Shown: positions 20,401-33,600 of the stretch, piece after piece
Position numbering within the stretch: the stretch's first letter is position 1
How the letters are laid out: each line of letters starts with the position of its first letter
Assembly (NCBI GenBank): GCA_947652115.1
Contig: OX393570.1
Coordinates: forward strand, 18,796,550-18,860,549
Direction of reading: 5' to 3'
Length of the DNA stretch: 64,000 bases
Origin: Blastomussa wellsi
Taxonomy: Eukaryota > Cnidaria > Anthozoa > Scleractinia > Plerogyridae
Made by a program: the position numbers and the translations under genes
Notes under the pieces: model-generated
Seen by the model: the letters and a program-made list of their open reading frames with translations, nothing else
Database searches by the model: none
Told to the model about the DNA's origin: nothing

Positions 20401-22361
20401 CTGCAACCACCTGTTTCCTGTCAGTGTATATATCTACGAGAATCTCGCGGCCACTGCAACCTTCTATCCCCCTGCCCATGTGTTTATCTGAGACTCTCTC
20501 AACCACTGCAACCACCTATATCTCCTTGCCAGTGGCTAGACCTTAACAAGCAACTCCCTGCTTTTTCGCTATGTGTAAACCATATTTTGCTGAAATGAAT
20601 CTTGAAATCTTTAGGTATAATCGTGTTCATTAACTGTGCCAGTGTGAAGTGGGCCACAAGAATGCAGGTTGTCTTCACCGCTGCCAAGATGATTGCCATT
20701 GTGATGTTGATAGTCACAGGGCTGGTACGTCTGGTACAAGGTAAAAGAGCCCATGCCACCCTTGACCAGCGTTCCATAAGCTATGCATAATTAATGAGCA
20801 TCTGAATTCAGGAGCAGCCTGTGATTTCTTCGCTCCCAACCAGCTGGCACCAAGTCAGCCGAGAGCAAAGAGAGACGGCTGTATTTGCGCGCTAACTTTT
20901 AAGAACGGGAAACATCCAAATTCTGTCCTGCAAGGGTAATATGAGGCTGTTTTCTTAGCTTGTATTGCTAATCAAATAAGTTTGACTTTGAGAAAGAAAC
21001 GAAGTGCAATGGAAATTTGAGTGTGTTGACTTTTAGTCGAAGATTGTTCTAGGCAGAAGATTGTGTTCACCAAGTTTGAAGTATGTAGCTGGGATAGAAG
21101 ATGCTCAGTTAATATTTAATTTTCCATACATTTGTCTGTAAATTTGGGTGGGTTCATAGGGTTTACGGGAACAAACTATGGACAGATGTATGGGAAATTA
21201 AAAATTTCACTGAGCATCTTCTGTCCCAGCTATATCCTTCAAACTTGGTGAATACAATCTTTTGCCTAGTATTTTAATGTTGCAATTCATAAATTGTGCA
21301 AACTTTGATTTTTAAAAAATGTTATTTCCCATCACATTCCCATACAAATATACTGTAATTTCTGACGGCTTTGCACACCCGTCAAGATGGCGTCTAAAAC
21401 CATGATAAAGCCTATTGGAACAATAGCTAGTCTTCCCACCTCTTATTCTGGGCTTTAAATGCCAACATACATAGATAACACACAAACTTCCCAAGCAGAA
21501 AGAGCTTTCCAACGTGAAAGCAGATTACAAGTTGAACAAAAGGTTTTTTCCTGAAAGGTTTTTTAGAATTGTTTTAAGCAATATTTTATTTCAGATATTT
21601 GTAAACTGTGAAATACTCTTATGATTCATTGGCCAATCTGCAAAGCAGAATTTATCGACGGTAACATATTTTCCATGCTTAACACACCAGAGGATAATTC
21701 CCATGCTTTCCAATTATTACCTGTTTTCATCACTGCTTTTTGCTGTTGTTATTGTTTGTTTTTAGTTTTCTTTGTAATTACCGCCATCGTGGATTCACAA
21801 ATAATGCTTTTTAAGAAAGTCCTGTCAACGATAATACAGTATAGAACTTGTCATCTTTTTGTGTTTGCCAGGACACACTTCTTCACTAGCAAATGGATTT
21901 GCCGGAACCAGTATGAACATTGGTCTACTCGCGTACGCATTTTACAATGGACTGTTTCCATACGATGGATGGTAGGTAGTAAGTTCTACTCATCCACATG
22001 CCAAAGGTCAAGAAACCAACTAAAATAACTAGAGACTATGCTGCGTTTTAATATCAGCTCATGCTGTAATGACTTTGATCATAGAGTCCCGTCTTTGAGT
22101 TGTCGTTTTTTTTTCTCTCTCCTGACTTGCTCAAAAGAGTCTGAAACTCTTCGTGATTTTTCCTGGTCCAACAATTTATGTTTCATTTTTGCTGCCAAGC
22201 CGTGATGCAAAATTCAAGAAATGTGCAGATCATGTGAGTTTTTCCTTGTTTTTGTTTTCTTTTTTTCTGATGAGCTAAAAATAAACTGATAAGAGTTCTA
22301 TTCTACTCTGTGCACATCATCCCGTGGCAAGCAGCACCTCATTGAAGTGGCAATACCGTTG
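16637..22361. repeat. Tandem duplication, copy B (5,725 bp)
   Basis: Second unit of the head-to-tail duplication. At its left junction the sequence jumps from SLC7 intron 3 straight into the middle of the transposase ORF. At its right end (22361/22362) intron 3 continues normally towards exon 4, so copy B is attached to the rest of the SLC7 gene. Confidence 0.93.
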
Positions 22362-22954
22362 AGCGTTGAAACAATAGAGAACACTCCTAAACAAAGCCTC
22401 TACGCCCTGATAACAAAGAAGTCTATTTTTGTTAAGGAGAACAAATGAAAAAATATGTTCATATGAGGTGCTGGACTACCCATCATCCCTAGCCCAGTCT
22501 TCTTGCACATGCATAAAATACAGCCAATGCTAGGAAAACACACAATTCAGAATACCCTGCCATTTTGAAGTTATACCTATATAATGCGCTAACAATTTTT
22601 ATTCACTTACGTTCATAGGAATCAGTTGAACTTTTTTACGGAGGAGATCAAGAATCCCAACAGGTGAGGAGCAGAAGGGATTGATAACTTAAAAATGCAA
22701 GTGCATGGGCGTAGCCAGAATTTTTCAAAGGAGGTCGCACCCATTGTACTCACCAGTTTGCCATGCATATGTAGACATGCACACAGTATTTTACTTGTTT
22801 ACTTAAAAAATGTCTCGCAAAGGGAGGTCACGGGCGCCCCAGAACCCCCTTGGTTACTCCCTTGCTGACCGGTTAGCTCAGCTGGTGGAGTGCTGGACTG
22901 CCGTGTGGGAGGTCGCGGGTTCAAACCTTGGCCGGACCAACACTCAGGGTCTTT

Positions 22955-22986
<32 letters not shown>

Positions 22987-24364
22987 CGTCATCTGCAAAT
23001 GGTTAGACTTTCTAGTCTTCTCAGACGATGAACTGTAGGTCCTGTCACACAATCCTTGTTCCTAATAACTCTGTGGGACGTTAAAGTACCCACACACTGT
23101 TCGCAAAGAGTAGGGCATGTAGTTCCCAGTGTAGTGGTCTGGCCTTTCTGGTCTGTCTGGGAGGGTAGGGTGGGGCACCTCGCATAGGACCTGGAGTCCT
23201 GTTTGTGCTCTTTCCCTCTGGGCAGCTTTACGCAGTAGAATGGTGAAAAACAAATTTAAGCAAAATCTGGCCGCATTCACAGGGTGGATGGTTAAACAGG
23301 TTCTAAAGACAAAATGGCTGACTGAGCATTTGAGCCAAAATAATTAACGAGGTGACATAAGGTTAGAACAGAACAATTTGTATAATTGTGTTATAGTCCA
23401 TTTTACAGTTCTGTGAAATGTAACCAGGCCTCTGTATGAAAGCGAGGCTCAGGGTGACCTTGTCATGATAGAGACCATAAACTATTTAGCATAACAACAA
23501 AACGATTTACATAGCAAAAGCAAGAGGGTTTGTATCTATGCAAGGTCACCTTCAGCCTCAATTCCACTCAAAGGCTTGGTAACTAAGCACAGAACTGTAA
23601 AATGGCCTATTGGACTACATGCTGTCCAAATTATTTGAAAATAATTGGATGCAAAAAATATCTAAGGACTGTAAAATTGGACGAGGCCATAGGTATCTGT
23701 TAACAATTGATGTAGCTATATTATTAATATTAAGACTTTATATTTTCAGAAATCTTCCCCTCGCCGTCTGGATCGGGATTCCCCTTGTGACGTTATGCTA
23801 CTTGTTGGTGAACATTGGATACTTCACGGTTCTTACACCACAGGAAGTTGTGGATTCTGACGCTGTCGCTGTAGTAAGCACGAATGTACAGGCTGCCCAA
23901 ACCCTCCCCTATGGTCATTTTGTGAGCCTACTATGTTATCCGATTTGTGGCCGTGTGATGTCAATAAGTTCTTTTAATAATAAAAATGCTTCAGTTACCT
24001 TAATTAATTCCAAGGAGTTTTCAGTACTGTCCAAGTACTAATTTTGCCCCTTTATGGAGGTTTCAATATAACCTTGATGAAATAAGTACCTTATCTATTT
24101 CTACGCAATATTTCCCTGCTCTTTCTCTCGCAACAGACCCTGGCAAATCGATTATACGGAGTCATGGCGTGGACAATTCCAATACTGGTCGCTTGTTCCA
24201 CATTTGGTACTGCTAATGGGAATGCCTTTGCAGGAGGAAGGTATGCAATCAATCAACATTTTGTTGCAATCAAGACGTTGAACCCTATCTTTCAACCGCC
24301 CCCTGTTTAGCTCAGTTGGTAGAGCGCTGGACTGTTGTGCAGAAGATCTCGGGTTCGATCCCCA

Positions 24365-24405
<41 letters not shown>

Positions 24406-27400
24406 TGTGCTGCCTTTGTAATGACATCTGCAAATAGTTAGACATTCAAGTCTTCTCAGATAAGGATGAAAAACCGTAGGTCCCTTCTCCTGCATCTTCA
24501 GTGTTACGGCAAGCAGGGAACGTTAAAGAACCCACGCACTTCTCGCAAAGAGTAGGGAACGAGGTTCCTGGTGTTGTGGTCCTGCCTCATGGGTTGGTGC
24601 TTAACCTAGGGATAGCCTCACTGCACCTTTCCCCCTTGGACGGACTTATCCAAGAAAAATGAGTATGCACATGAGTTCTAAACTCCCGAGGCGAGTTCGC
24701 GATCCTCAATAATCATAAGTGTTAGCCGTGTTCTCTCCCTAACCACGAGGGTGTTACGTATACGTGCCAACATTTTCTTATCCAAAGGCGTGAGACCTTT
24801 TACCTCGGAGGAGCCTGGATTCCCGAAGCTGTCACGATGATTTCCGAACATTTCCGAATGTGGATGGATATTTCCGAAGACGTATGAGGTTTCCGATTAC
24901 ATTCCGCAGACCAAAAAGATCGCGGCCTCTGGAAACGAGATTGGTGTTCCAGTGACTCGTCCCCAGTGTCTCTGCTTTGAAAAATCAGAACTCTCGAGGA
25001 AAATAATCATCATTTATTCCTTTTACAGAAAATTTTCGTTTCTTGCATTGTTTGGAGTTACATATATTTTTAAATGTGCTATTTAGAGCTATCGCAGCTC
25101 ACATTTTCCATGCAGGCGTGAGAATTTGGTCCATAGGCGTGAGTTGGCGTGAGATCAAAGTTGTCAGCCTGCCGGCGTGAGACTCACGCCTAAGGCGTGA
25201 GAGTTGGCAGGTATATGTTACGTCGAGTTAACAGCTCACATTTTAGGACTAAATCCTCACAGAAATGGTAGCCCGCCAAAGGTATCTTGGGGGATGTGGT
25301 GGTGGGCTGTTGTCAGGTATCAGAGACCATTAAAGCCAAGATTATGGTGGTGACCCTGTATTACAGATACATCCATCCATAGCATCCGTCCATCCATTGT
25401 ATTTTGTCTGAATTCTATGCGGTAATTGTTATTCAATTATTCAGATTGGTGTTTGCCGCTGCTAGAGAGGGTCATCTCCCACGATTCCTCGCCATGATTC
25501 ACACCAAGAGCAGGACACCACTTCCGGGGCTAATATTCTCTGTGAGTTTCAGCCATCTAAAAAATTTACTCTTGGAAGTTATTTTAACTCTTCGAAATAC
25601 TTGTTTACAACCAAGTGTTCTAAAACTGATCAATCTTTTTGTCAAACCAAACTGGGCCCTTGCGGAAGTTAGCAACTATATGAGAATGAGATATGAATCA
25701 TACGGGGTGGGGGTATTATTGATAGAAAACAACTTAATCTGTTCCAAGCAGGAACAGATAGGATTAATGTTGTGCTTTACTAATGGTTAGCGCCCTCGGC
25801 TCCGAATCGAGTGGTCATTGTCGCGGGGACATTGTGTTGTGTTCTTGGGCAAGACACTTTACTCTCACAGTGCCTCTCTCCACCCAGGTGTATAAATGGG
25901 TAAAGGCGTCGATATACGAGATACAAAAACCCTCAACTTGTCGCGCAACATTGTTTCGTTGCAAGTTTTGAGTCGATGTTTCGCGTTTTTCACCTTGCGT
26001 GATCACCTCTTTTACTTGTCGTGCAACAAAAACATTTGTTGCGGGTTGAAGAAAGTTGTTGCGAAAAGTAGAGCGCGAGTCTACTTTGAGAAACAAATTT
26101 TGGCTTTGTCGCTTGTTTTTCATCAGACTCACAACTTATCACAGATCCACACCAAGCAAATCAACCAATCAGCGCGCTGCATTTCTTCAACCCGCAACAA
26201 ATGATTTTGTTACGCGACAAGTTGATTACGCAAGGTAAACGCGAAACATCAACCCCAATGTTGCGCGACAGGTTCAGGGTTTTGTATCTCGTATTTCGCC
26301 GCCTTAACCCTGCGATGGACTTGCATCCCATCCAGGGGGGAGTAGAAATACTCCTACTCACTTCATGCTACGGAAACTGAAGATAAGTACCGGCCTGATG
26401 AGCCACTTAGGCTCGAATGCAGACTTTACCTTACTAAGTTTGAAACAACGACAATATTGTAATTATTCAAGGCCTGGTGTAACGAGGATAAGTTTATTAA
26501 AGAGGCATTACCGTTGTCTTTTGTAACAATGAAGGTTTTTACACATGCATATTTCCTTGGTTTTACTGATTACAGAGTATTATTTCATGGCTGATGCTGA
26601 TTCCAGATTCCACGTCATTTGAAGTTTTGTTAAATTACTTCACATTCTTTGGCTGGCTGGGTTATGGAGTGTCAATCTTCAGTATCCTTTGGTTGAGGTA
26701 CAAAAGGCCAGATGCTGTGCGACCATATAAGGTAACAACACGTGTCATATTCTTAACCAATCAGAGAGTATCATACCTTTTTTGACCAATTACATTTAGG
26801 GACAAGGGACAAAACCCAAATCCCACGTTACTTTGCTTACCGTGTTTTCCCGCTTGTAGTCCCAATCACGTTTTAATTTCAAATTGAGATACCCGACGTA
26901 TAACCGACAGTGAAATCCTAAGGCTTATTTCGGTGTTAGTCATACTTAGTTTTCTTTGTTTCTATATAGGTGTGGATAGGAATTCCTATCTTCATGGTGC
27001 TTGTGTCGGCGTTCCTGGTATTTGCACCATTTTACGAAGCACCACTGAAATCGTTTTACTGTGTACTGTTCGTTTCAGCTGGAATTCCATTTTACTTAGT
27101 GTTTGTCCGGTTTAAGGTGGTTCCGCCAAGGTTCCTTCATTTTGTTGGTAAGTCCACCGTTAAAACGACAAGGAGCCGGACAATGACACATCGATACAAT
27201 AGGCGCGATTACACGGGGCACTTTTACTCTTTTACCATAGTAAATTGCAATTTGTTTGTGTGACCATCAAATCAACTTATAGCTTGTGACGAGGGACAAA
27301 ATCAGAACTAGAGATTTCCTACGTGCTGGCGTAAATATCTTGTATTTTTTACCAAGGAGCAAACGCGAGGAACGCGATCCCTTCAAGTTGCGCGCGTTAC

Positions 27401-27643
27401 TTCCATGCGACGACCTTCCCCCTACCTACCCCTCCCCCTCTTCCCCCTCCCGACACACGCTATATATTTTCCCTTGCCACAACGATGCAAGATTGAAGCA
27501 AAAAACTACGGGAAAACAGAGAAAAAAACTGGTCAAGATTTTTTGTTACTCTTTCTGGTTCCTTTGTAGATCGCGTAACTTACAAGCTGCAGAAAATCTG
27601 TGACGTTGTGTTTCCTGAGAGTGAAGAAGACATTATCTCGTAG
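19410..27643 (+). CDS. SLC7 heteromeric amino-acid transporter light chain, paralog 1 (LAT/b0,+AT-like)
   Basis: Exons 19410-19911, 20615-20740, 21872-21971, 22619-22663, 23750-23873, 24137-24240, 25445-25541, 26576-26731, 26970-27147, 27570-27643 join in phase to 1,506 nt, 501 aa, close to the usual 480-530. It is a 12-TM APC-superfamily plasma-membrane exchanger. GSGIF at residues 51-55 is the TM1 substrate-binding loop of the family. The Cys at about 149 (FFPGCGG) aligns with the cysteine that bonds the SLC3 heavy chain. Later blocks include [58 protein letters not shown] and RPYK. Overall it most resembles SLC7A9/b0,+AT and LAT-type members; substrate is not deducible. Exons 1-3 lie in duplication copy B. 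An AATAAA is near 28010. Family assignment is very secure; subtype is inference. Confidence 0.92.
22867..23235 (+). mobile_element. tRNA-derived SINE
   Basis: The head has an A-box-like TTAGCTCAGCTGGTGGAG and a B-box-like GGTTCAAACC, followed by a body (CCGGACCAACACTCAGGGTC, then TAACTGAGGAGAAAGTGCTG) shared with 24299-24650. It lies in SLC7 intron 4. It is not a functional tRNA because the acceptor ends do not pair. Confidence 0.7.
24299..24650 (+). mobile_element. tRNA-derived SINE, second copy
   Basis: Head TTAGCTCAGTTGGTAGAGCG with B box GGTTCGATCCCC, then the same body as 22867-23235, including GTAGGGAACGAGGTTCCTGG and CTGCCTCATGGGTTGG. It lies in SLC7 intron 6. A minus-strand tail fragment of the same family is at about 50680-50800. 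Confidence 0.7.
25783..26433 (+). mobile_element. SINE with conserved TTGGGCAAGACACTTTACTC core, split by a MITE
   Basis: The head GGTTAGCGCCCTCGG and core TTCTTGGGCAAGACACTTTA occur on the left. The tail CCTGCGATGGACTTGCATCC and GAGTAGAAATACTCCT occur on the right at 26308-26433. They are separated by the inverted-repeat element at 25914-26294. It lies in SLC7 intron 7. The core resembles the conserved central domain of V-type SINEs; that label is tentative. Confidence 0.7.
25914..26294. mobile_element. 381-bp MITE inside a SINE
   Basis: The ends ATACGAGATACAAAAACCCT and its near-complement are inverted, with the arms continuing through CAACTTGTCGCGCAACATTG. The interior has further inverted copies of the TGTTGCGGGTTGAAGAAA type. 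There is no ORF. Target duplication is unclear, 2 bp at most. Confidence 0.7.
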
Positions 27644-29328
27644 CTGAAATTCGAAATGAACAACTTGCCGAGATCTCTGTAATTTCGGCGAGATACAGGC
27701 AATCTTACCGAGAGGTCTTAGGCTTCAACGAAATCTGACCGAGAATCTGGCCAAGATCTTATAGAGATTGTAGTGAATGCCGCACCGCGATCTCGGCGGC
27801 CAAAAAAATTGCCGCGCCGAGAATCTTGCTAAGATTTCACCAAAATGTCGTCAAAAATTTTGTAGGGATAATTACCTAGCCTATGTGCAGACGTACCCAC
27901 CCCCGAGGAAAATCGGTAGGGAGGGAACGTCCCCCCTTCCGTTTTTCCTTTGGGGGTGGGTATGGCTACAGGTAGGCTAATAATTACCAAACTTTGAAAA
28001 ACTGCATGCAATAAAGTTATAATTACATGCATTCTGGAAAACTGAAACATTAAAGATTAGTTATTTAGATTTGTGATGTACCCAAGTTACTTGCAATAGG
28101 AATTCAGCACAATAACTTCAAGCCCATATTGCTAAGGCCACTCCCTCACCTCTTTTTTCCGTACCTTGAACTTATACTTGCCCCCCGAATCACGCGTTGC
28201 CACATTACGTGTCTCGGGGGACATCTACTATTAAAACTAGGAACACGGGAACACCACGGAACTGCGGAACACCGGAACATGTGGAAATACCATCAAATGG
28301 CAAAAATGTAAAAAAGTAAACTTCTGGTGTTCCGAGATGTTCCGGTGTTCCTGGTTTTATATTAGTGTTACGTTGAAGTCTCGCAAACCCAAATGTAGAT
28401 GATTCGTGGGGCAAGTAAGTTCAAGGTACGGAACTTGATAAAGTGAAAGGGGTCATTTTATTTGGATAAAGTTATATTTATTGTTAAATCGTCGCGCTCA
28501 CAGAGTGAATTGTGAAATTACTATTGCAATCGTGATAATAAAACTATTTACTAAAATTACACTTGAATACTAAAGAGGGTTGCGAAACATACTACTAATA
28601 TGCCTACCAACGTGCTTGCAACGGAAGGTCAAGAAGCTTGTGGACTGTTTTGTCTTTTTTAAGAAGAGGGAAAGGTGGCGTGAATTTTACAAAAGAAGAG
28701 AGAAGCCTGCAGAAGTTCACTTGACTAATTGCTGCAATCTCCGAATTCACTTATAAGGTGTCAAAACTGCAATGTGGGATTCTGGATTTTCGACGGGGGT
28801 TAAAATTAATATAGTTAGTCCGTATGCTCCACGTGTCATCAGTGATCGAGTATGTGTTTTGAAGAGGTGTGTGATATTTCGGTTTTGACAGTTTGTCTGC
28901 GGTTTTCGGTTTTGATTGAAATTTATTGGGGATTTCGGTTTTGTGCGATTTTTTGAGCGGTTTGTCGGTTTCTAATAGACAGTAATGCCCCCCTCTTTTG
29001 TGAAAAAGACGATTAAAATACAGAATGGTGAATGAGTACTAGTATGTGAATATGCGCGCTCGGAAGAAAATTTAGTGGTGAACAATAAAGACAATAGAGT
29101 GTTTCTGTCTCGGAACTATCGGTCTGATAGTTCCGTGAAAAACACCACTGATCCCGATCCCATAGGTTGTGATCCCAGATCCTGAGGCTGTGATCCCAAA
29201 TACCCCGTTACGACCCTGTTACAAAGCGATGTCGTGACAAGAGAAGTAATGATCCTCTCTTGCGTGACGTAAATGATCTTGATACGGGGTCAGCAAAGAC
29301 CAGGTGATTCTCAGCTGATTTTGTTATC
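27644..29328. other. Intergenic region between the two SLC7 paralogs
   Basis: No gene seen. It contains degenerate CCGAGA/TCTCGG units at 27665-27845, a CCCACCCCCG / GGGGGTGGGTATGGCTACAG inverted pair at 27895-27975, GGAACACC/GGTGTTCC repeats at 28235-28355, and degenerate CGGTTTTG repeats at 28875-28975. The last few hundred bases should hold the promoter of paralog 2; no TATA box is evident. Confidence 0.45.
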
Positions 29329-30577
29329 ATGGCGTTGGCTTTGCCGTCCCGAAACATCCTAACGGACGAGGAAGACAGCGAACCCGACGCTGGAAAGCAC
29401 AGAGGACAACCGATCGCCCTCAAACGTTCCCTAGGAGTCCCAGGAGGAATCGCTCTACTGGTGGGCACAATAATTGGCTCCGGCATCTTCGCAACTCCAA
29501 AATGGGTGCTCTTCTATGTTGGTTCTGTAGGAATGTCTCTAGTGATTTGGACCGTTTGCGGAATAATCTCTCTTTTTGGAGCGTTATGTTACAGCGAGTT
29601 AGGAACATTGATTCCAAAATCTGGAGCAGAGTTTCAATACTTGCTTGAGGCGTACGGATCGCTCCCAGCCTTCCTGTTTTCGTGGACGTTTGTGCTGTTT
29701 CAGAGGCCGGCTACTCAGATAATGGTTCTTCTGGTTTTCGGATCATATGTCATTGAGGCTATTTTTCCTGGCTGCGGAGGACGTGAAGATCTCGGACCGC
29801 TTGTCAAAATCTTAGCAGCCGCGGCATTGGGTAAGCTGGAGGTTTTTTTAGTTTTCTTCCATTGTTCACCTTCGTATGCCATGACTTTGTGAATTACTCA
29901 AATAGTTACAGGGGAAGGGATTACTGATTATTATTTTGACACTTGATTATGAAGCGTGAAACCATTACGAGTTTGTTTTTAGCTAGGGCTTTGGGGAGGG
30001 GGAGGGTGGGGGGAGAGAAACAAGGTTTTCGCCAACCTCGTTCCCAGGGTCCTCTCCTGCTGCTGGGAGTTCCGTCCTCCTTTAAATCATAGCTATTTTA
30101 AAATGTATCACTCGTATTTGTTCAATTGGTTCCTGCATCCTATATCTACGAAAGCCGAGGAGTGACTTCCGACTTCCGACTTCAGACCTCCGACTTCAAT
30201 CCAATTTTTAAAAGTTTTCCCACAACTCTCAACTGTATACGACTACCCGACTATTTCAGCGTTAGTGAAATCTTGTAAAAAGTAAGTGTATAGGCTGGTA
30301 GAACACAAGAAGAGATGCAAACCGAGTAAATGTAGCAACCCGTGTTAGCAAACAAACGCTCGTAATTATTCTATTACCAAAACTTTGTAACTGTTGGTTT
30401 CCCAATGCAATAGCGCGCTTAACACTAACATACTGAAACATAATTACACAAATCTTGTTTGAAACCTTAAGCCCAGAGTTGGCTCGATTTGGGAAGGAAA
30501 TAAGATGGAGGTCCGAAATCGAGCCAAAATGTTCTTTAGTCCTAAGTCCGAAGTCCGAAGTCTGATGTCGGATGTCG

Positions 30578-30675
<98 letters not shown>

Positions 30676-33600
30676 TTCCTCGGCTACAGACGAAATGTCT
30701 TGGACGATTTCCACGACTAATTACTTTTTTCAAAGGATGGGAAAGGGCACAAAACGTAACAAACAGCTATGCTCAAATGAATATGTTGTACTGAAACAAT
30801 GATATTAAAGCGTTATTTCAAAAGTTATTTTTAAAAATATTTTTTAAAAAAATTGTGCACGTTTATCATAGTAACGGGTAATGGATCATAGGTTTTGGTT
30901 CCCAGCCGTGAACTCGCTGAAGCGTTGCCGCAGAGCCTTCTTTCGCATGCTGATCCTGTTTGACCTGTTTAGGACAAAAAGAGCATTAACACCTACCTTG
31001 TATATACCTGTTTAGGACAACTCACAAGGGAAAACGCGATGGCGCTAAAATCATTTAATGTTGACTGATGACCGGCTAAACAAATACTGATCAACGTTTC
31101 TGATTTCGGATTGCTTAAAAGACTATCTTAAAACTCGACGAAAGCCTTGAAGCTATACTCTGTCTTGGACGACTCTAGACCCTGATTAGGCTGATTAGGA
31201 CAGATTCGTTTGAAATTATATACCGTGTTCAGGACTGAGAGGTCAAAACCCATACCCAAATATAGGGGAGTATCCCCCGGGCTTTGACAGTCAATGATCG
31301 TTGTCGTTCGGCTATGCCGCCAACCCACCCCAGGGTCAAAATAAAGCAAGGCGATGACTTTGTTTAATGATGAAGTTAGTTTAGCACTTCCTTTGGAATA
31401 TTCAGGATATTTGTTAAACATATTTTTCAGCATATTCTTAACCTCTGCAGGTGTTATTACGTTCGTCAACTGTGCAAGCGTGAAGTGGGCCACAAGAATG
31501 CAGATTATCTTCACTGCCGCCAAGATGATCGCTGTTGTTATGATAATAGTCACGGGGCTGGTACGCTTAGCACAAGGTAAACTTTTGCCTCTCTCCTCTC
31601 GTTTGCCCACATAAATAACTAGTTTTGCGTTTCCTTAGCCTGTGAACACAGACGGATTTCCGGCTTTTTTTCCGGCGGCGTGAAACAAAAGCCAGAAATC
31701 CGTCTGTGTTCGCAGGCTAGCGTTTCCTGGGCTGTAATGGAAAACTCGTACATCAGCGTTACAACCAACAGAACCTAAATCTTTCGTGACTTCTATCAGT
31801 TAACCATTTTCCTGCATTTTGCCATCGGGACAGAATGGTATTGTCCTTTTTGTGATACCTTCTTTCGCTCCAGAGATATTCACGTGTTTGTATTATGCAA
31901 ATTAGATAACTGATGACGTCATAAGTGGTTCAAGGATGGGTTCAGTACACAAAATGAAGAATATCTCTGCAAATAATTTGGCAATACAGATGAAACTTGG
32001 CACCAAGTTTAAAATGTGTTTAGGAGTAATTGCTTTCGCAAAACCGTCAGCTTTCTCAAAACCGTCAGTTCTCACGATTTGTTTGTCTGGGATTTGCCCG
32101 TGTTATGACGTCACGCGCGCTCTTTGCCTGACAAGGTACTAGAATTTGAAACTGTTGTTACTTGTGTTTATTACAGGCCACACTGCTGCTTTAGAAAAAG
32201 GATTTGAGGGAACGAGTCCGGAGATCGGAAAATTCGCCTTCGCTTTTTACAATGGGTTGTTCTCGTACGATGGATGGTTAGTAGAAACCGGATTATAAAG
32301 CAGTTTTAAACGCGTTAATGTAATAAAACCTTCACAAAGAAAGCTAGCAACTTAGAAGAGATTGAAATTGTAATATATTCTCACAAGGTCCACCAGCGCA
32401 AAAAGCCAAATGGACCCAGATGCACTTGTAAGATTCTTGTAAGCAAAATTGTAACTCACTGCTTTTGTGAAAAACAAAAGTGCAAAAGCAATTATTGTAA
32501 TTTTTGAGCAAAGTCATCGTGACTAAATAAAGTTCTCTATCTTTTTCTATCTAGATATGGGCGAATCCACCCAAGGCTTTAAGAGTCGGTAGATTCGCCC
32601 AAGGCTTTGCGAGTCGGCATCGCTGCAGGGAGGAGGGTGGGGCGAAATCTCCTAGCAAGGGTCTAGATAGAGACCTTAAACTTTACTGGAACTTACTGAA
32701 TTAACAAGTAGATTGTTCTTAAATAGAGAAGAAAGGCTTGTGAGAATGCTATGTATTCCCCTGGGTCACGCCGAGAATTAAGGTAGTGCCCGGCGGCTCA
32801 TTTTGGCCTTTGTGTGTGTATTCTCCTAGTGACAATAGATATAGATTCCACTCAAGATAAGTGGGGGGGGGGGGGGGGGGAGGAGCTGAATAGAGTGAAT
32901 TTTTTCAGTAAAGATTTAATCGCAATAGAGGACTTTTTACCGTGTTTACATAGCGTCATCTAAACACGAGGGGGTTTGGGAGAATTTGAGGTAGTTATGC
33001 AAACCCGAGACGTGTTTAGATGAGACTATTTAAACAAGGAAATAGTCCTCTCTTGCTTTTTAGAAATATTGCATAAATTTACGCAAGAAACTAAAACACC
33101 ATAACCGTGTTTACATACTCTCACCTGACCCTCCTATCAACCAATGAGCACGCGAGTAGTATCTCAGTTATTTTATAAAAAATGGGATTGAATTTTAAAA
33201 GTCACAGACTCATCGTGTACGAATGCCAAATTTTACATTTGTACTTGAAACACAGTTGAGAGTATACAGCTTGCAGAAGATCCAATTAGATTTTTAATTT
33301 CATAGATCTTTACGCAAAATACAAACAAAACACAAGGTGATCTTTTAATAAACTAACATTTACAATTTTGAAAGTCGCTGAAAGCCATTCTAGTCAAACT
33401 TTTCTAAGTCAAACTTTTCATCTTTCCAGGAATCAGTTGAACTTTGTTACGGAAGAGATCAAGAATCCCAACAGGTAAGGAACAGAAAAAATGAACAAAC
33501 ATAGAAGTTACACTATTTTTTTGATCTTTATCAGTACTCTTTGTTTCGTTTTTCTTTTCTTTTAGGAATCTTCCTCTTACCATTTTTATCGGTATCCCAC

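Noticed and set aside
30262..30802. Several ORFs with repeated SPKSEVR / GLRTSDF peptides
   Set aside because: They are artefacts of the AAGTCCG heptamer array, which is open in many frames because 21 bp is a codon multiple.
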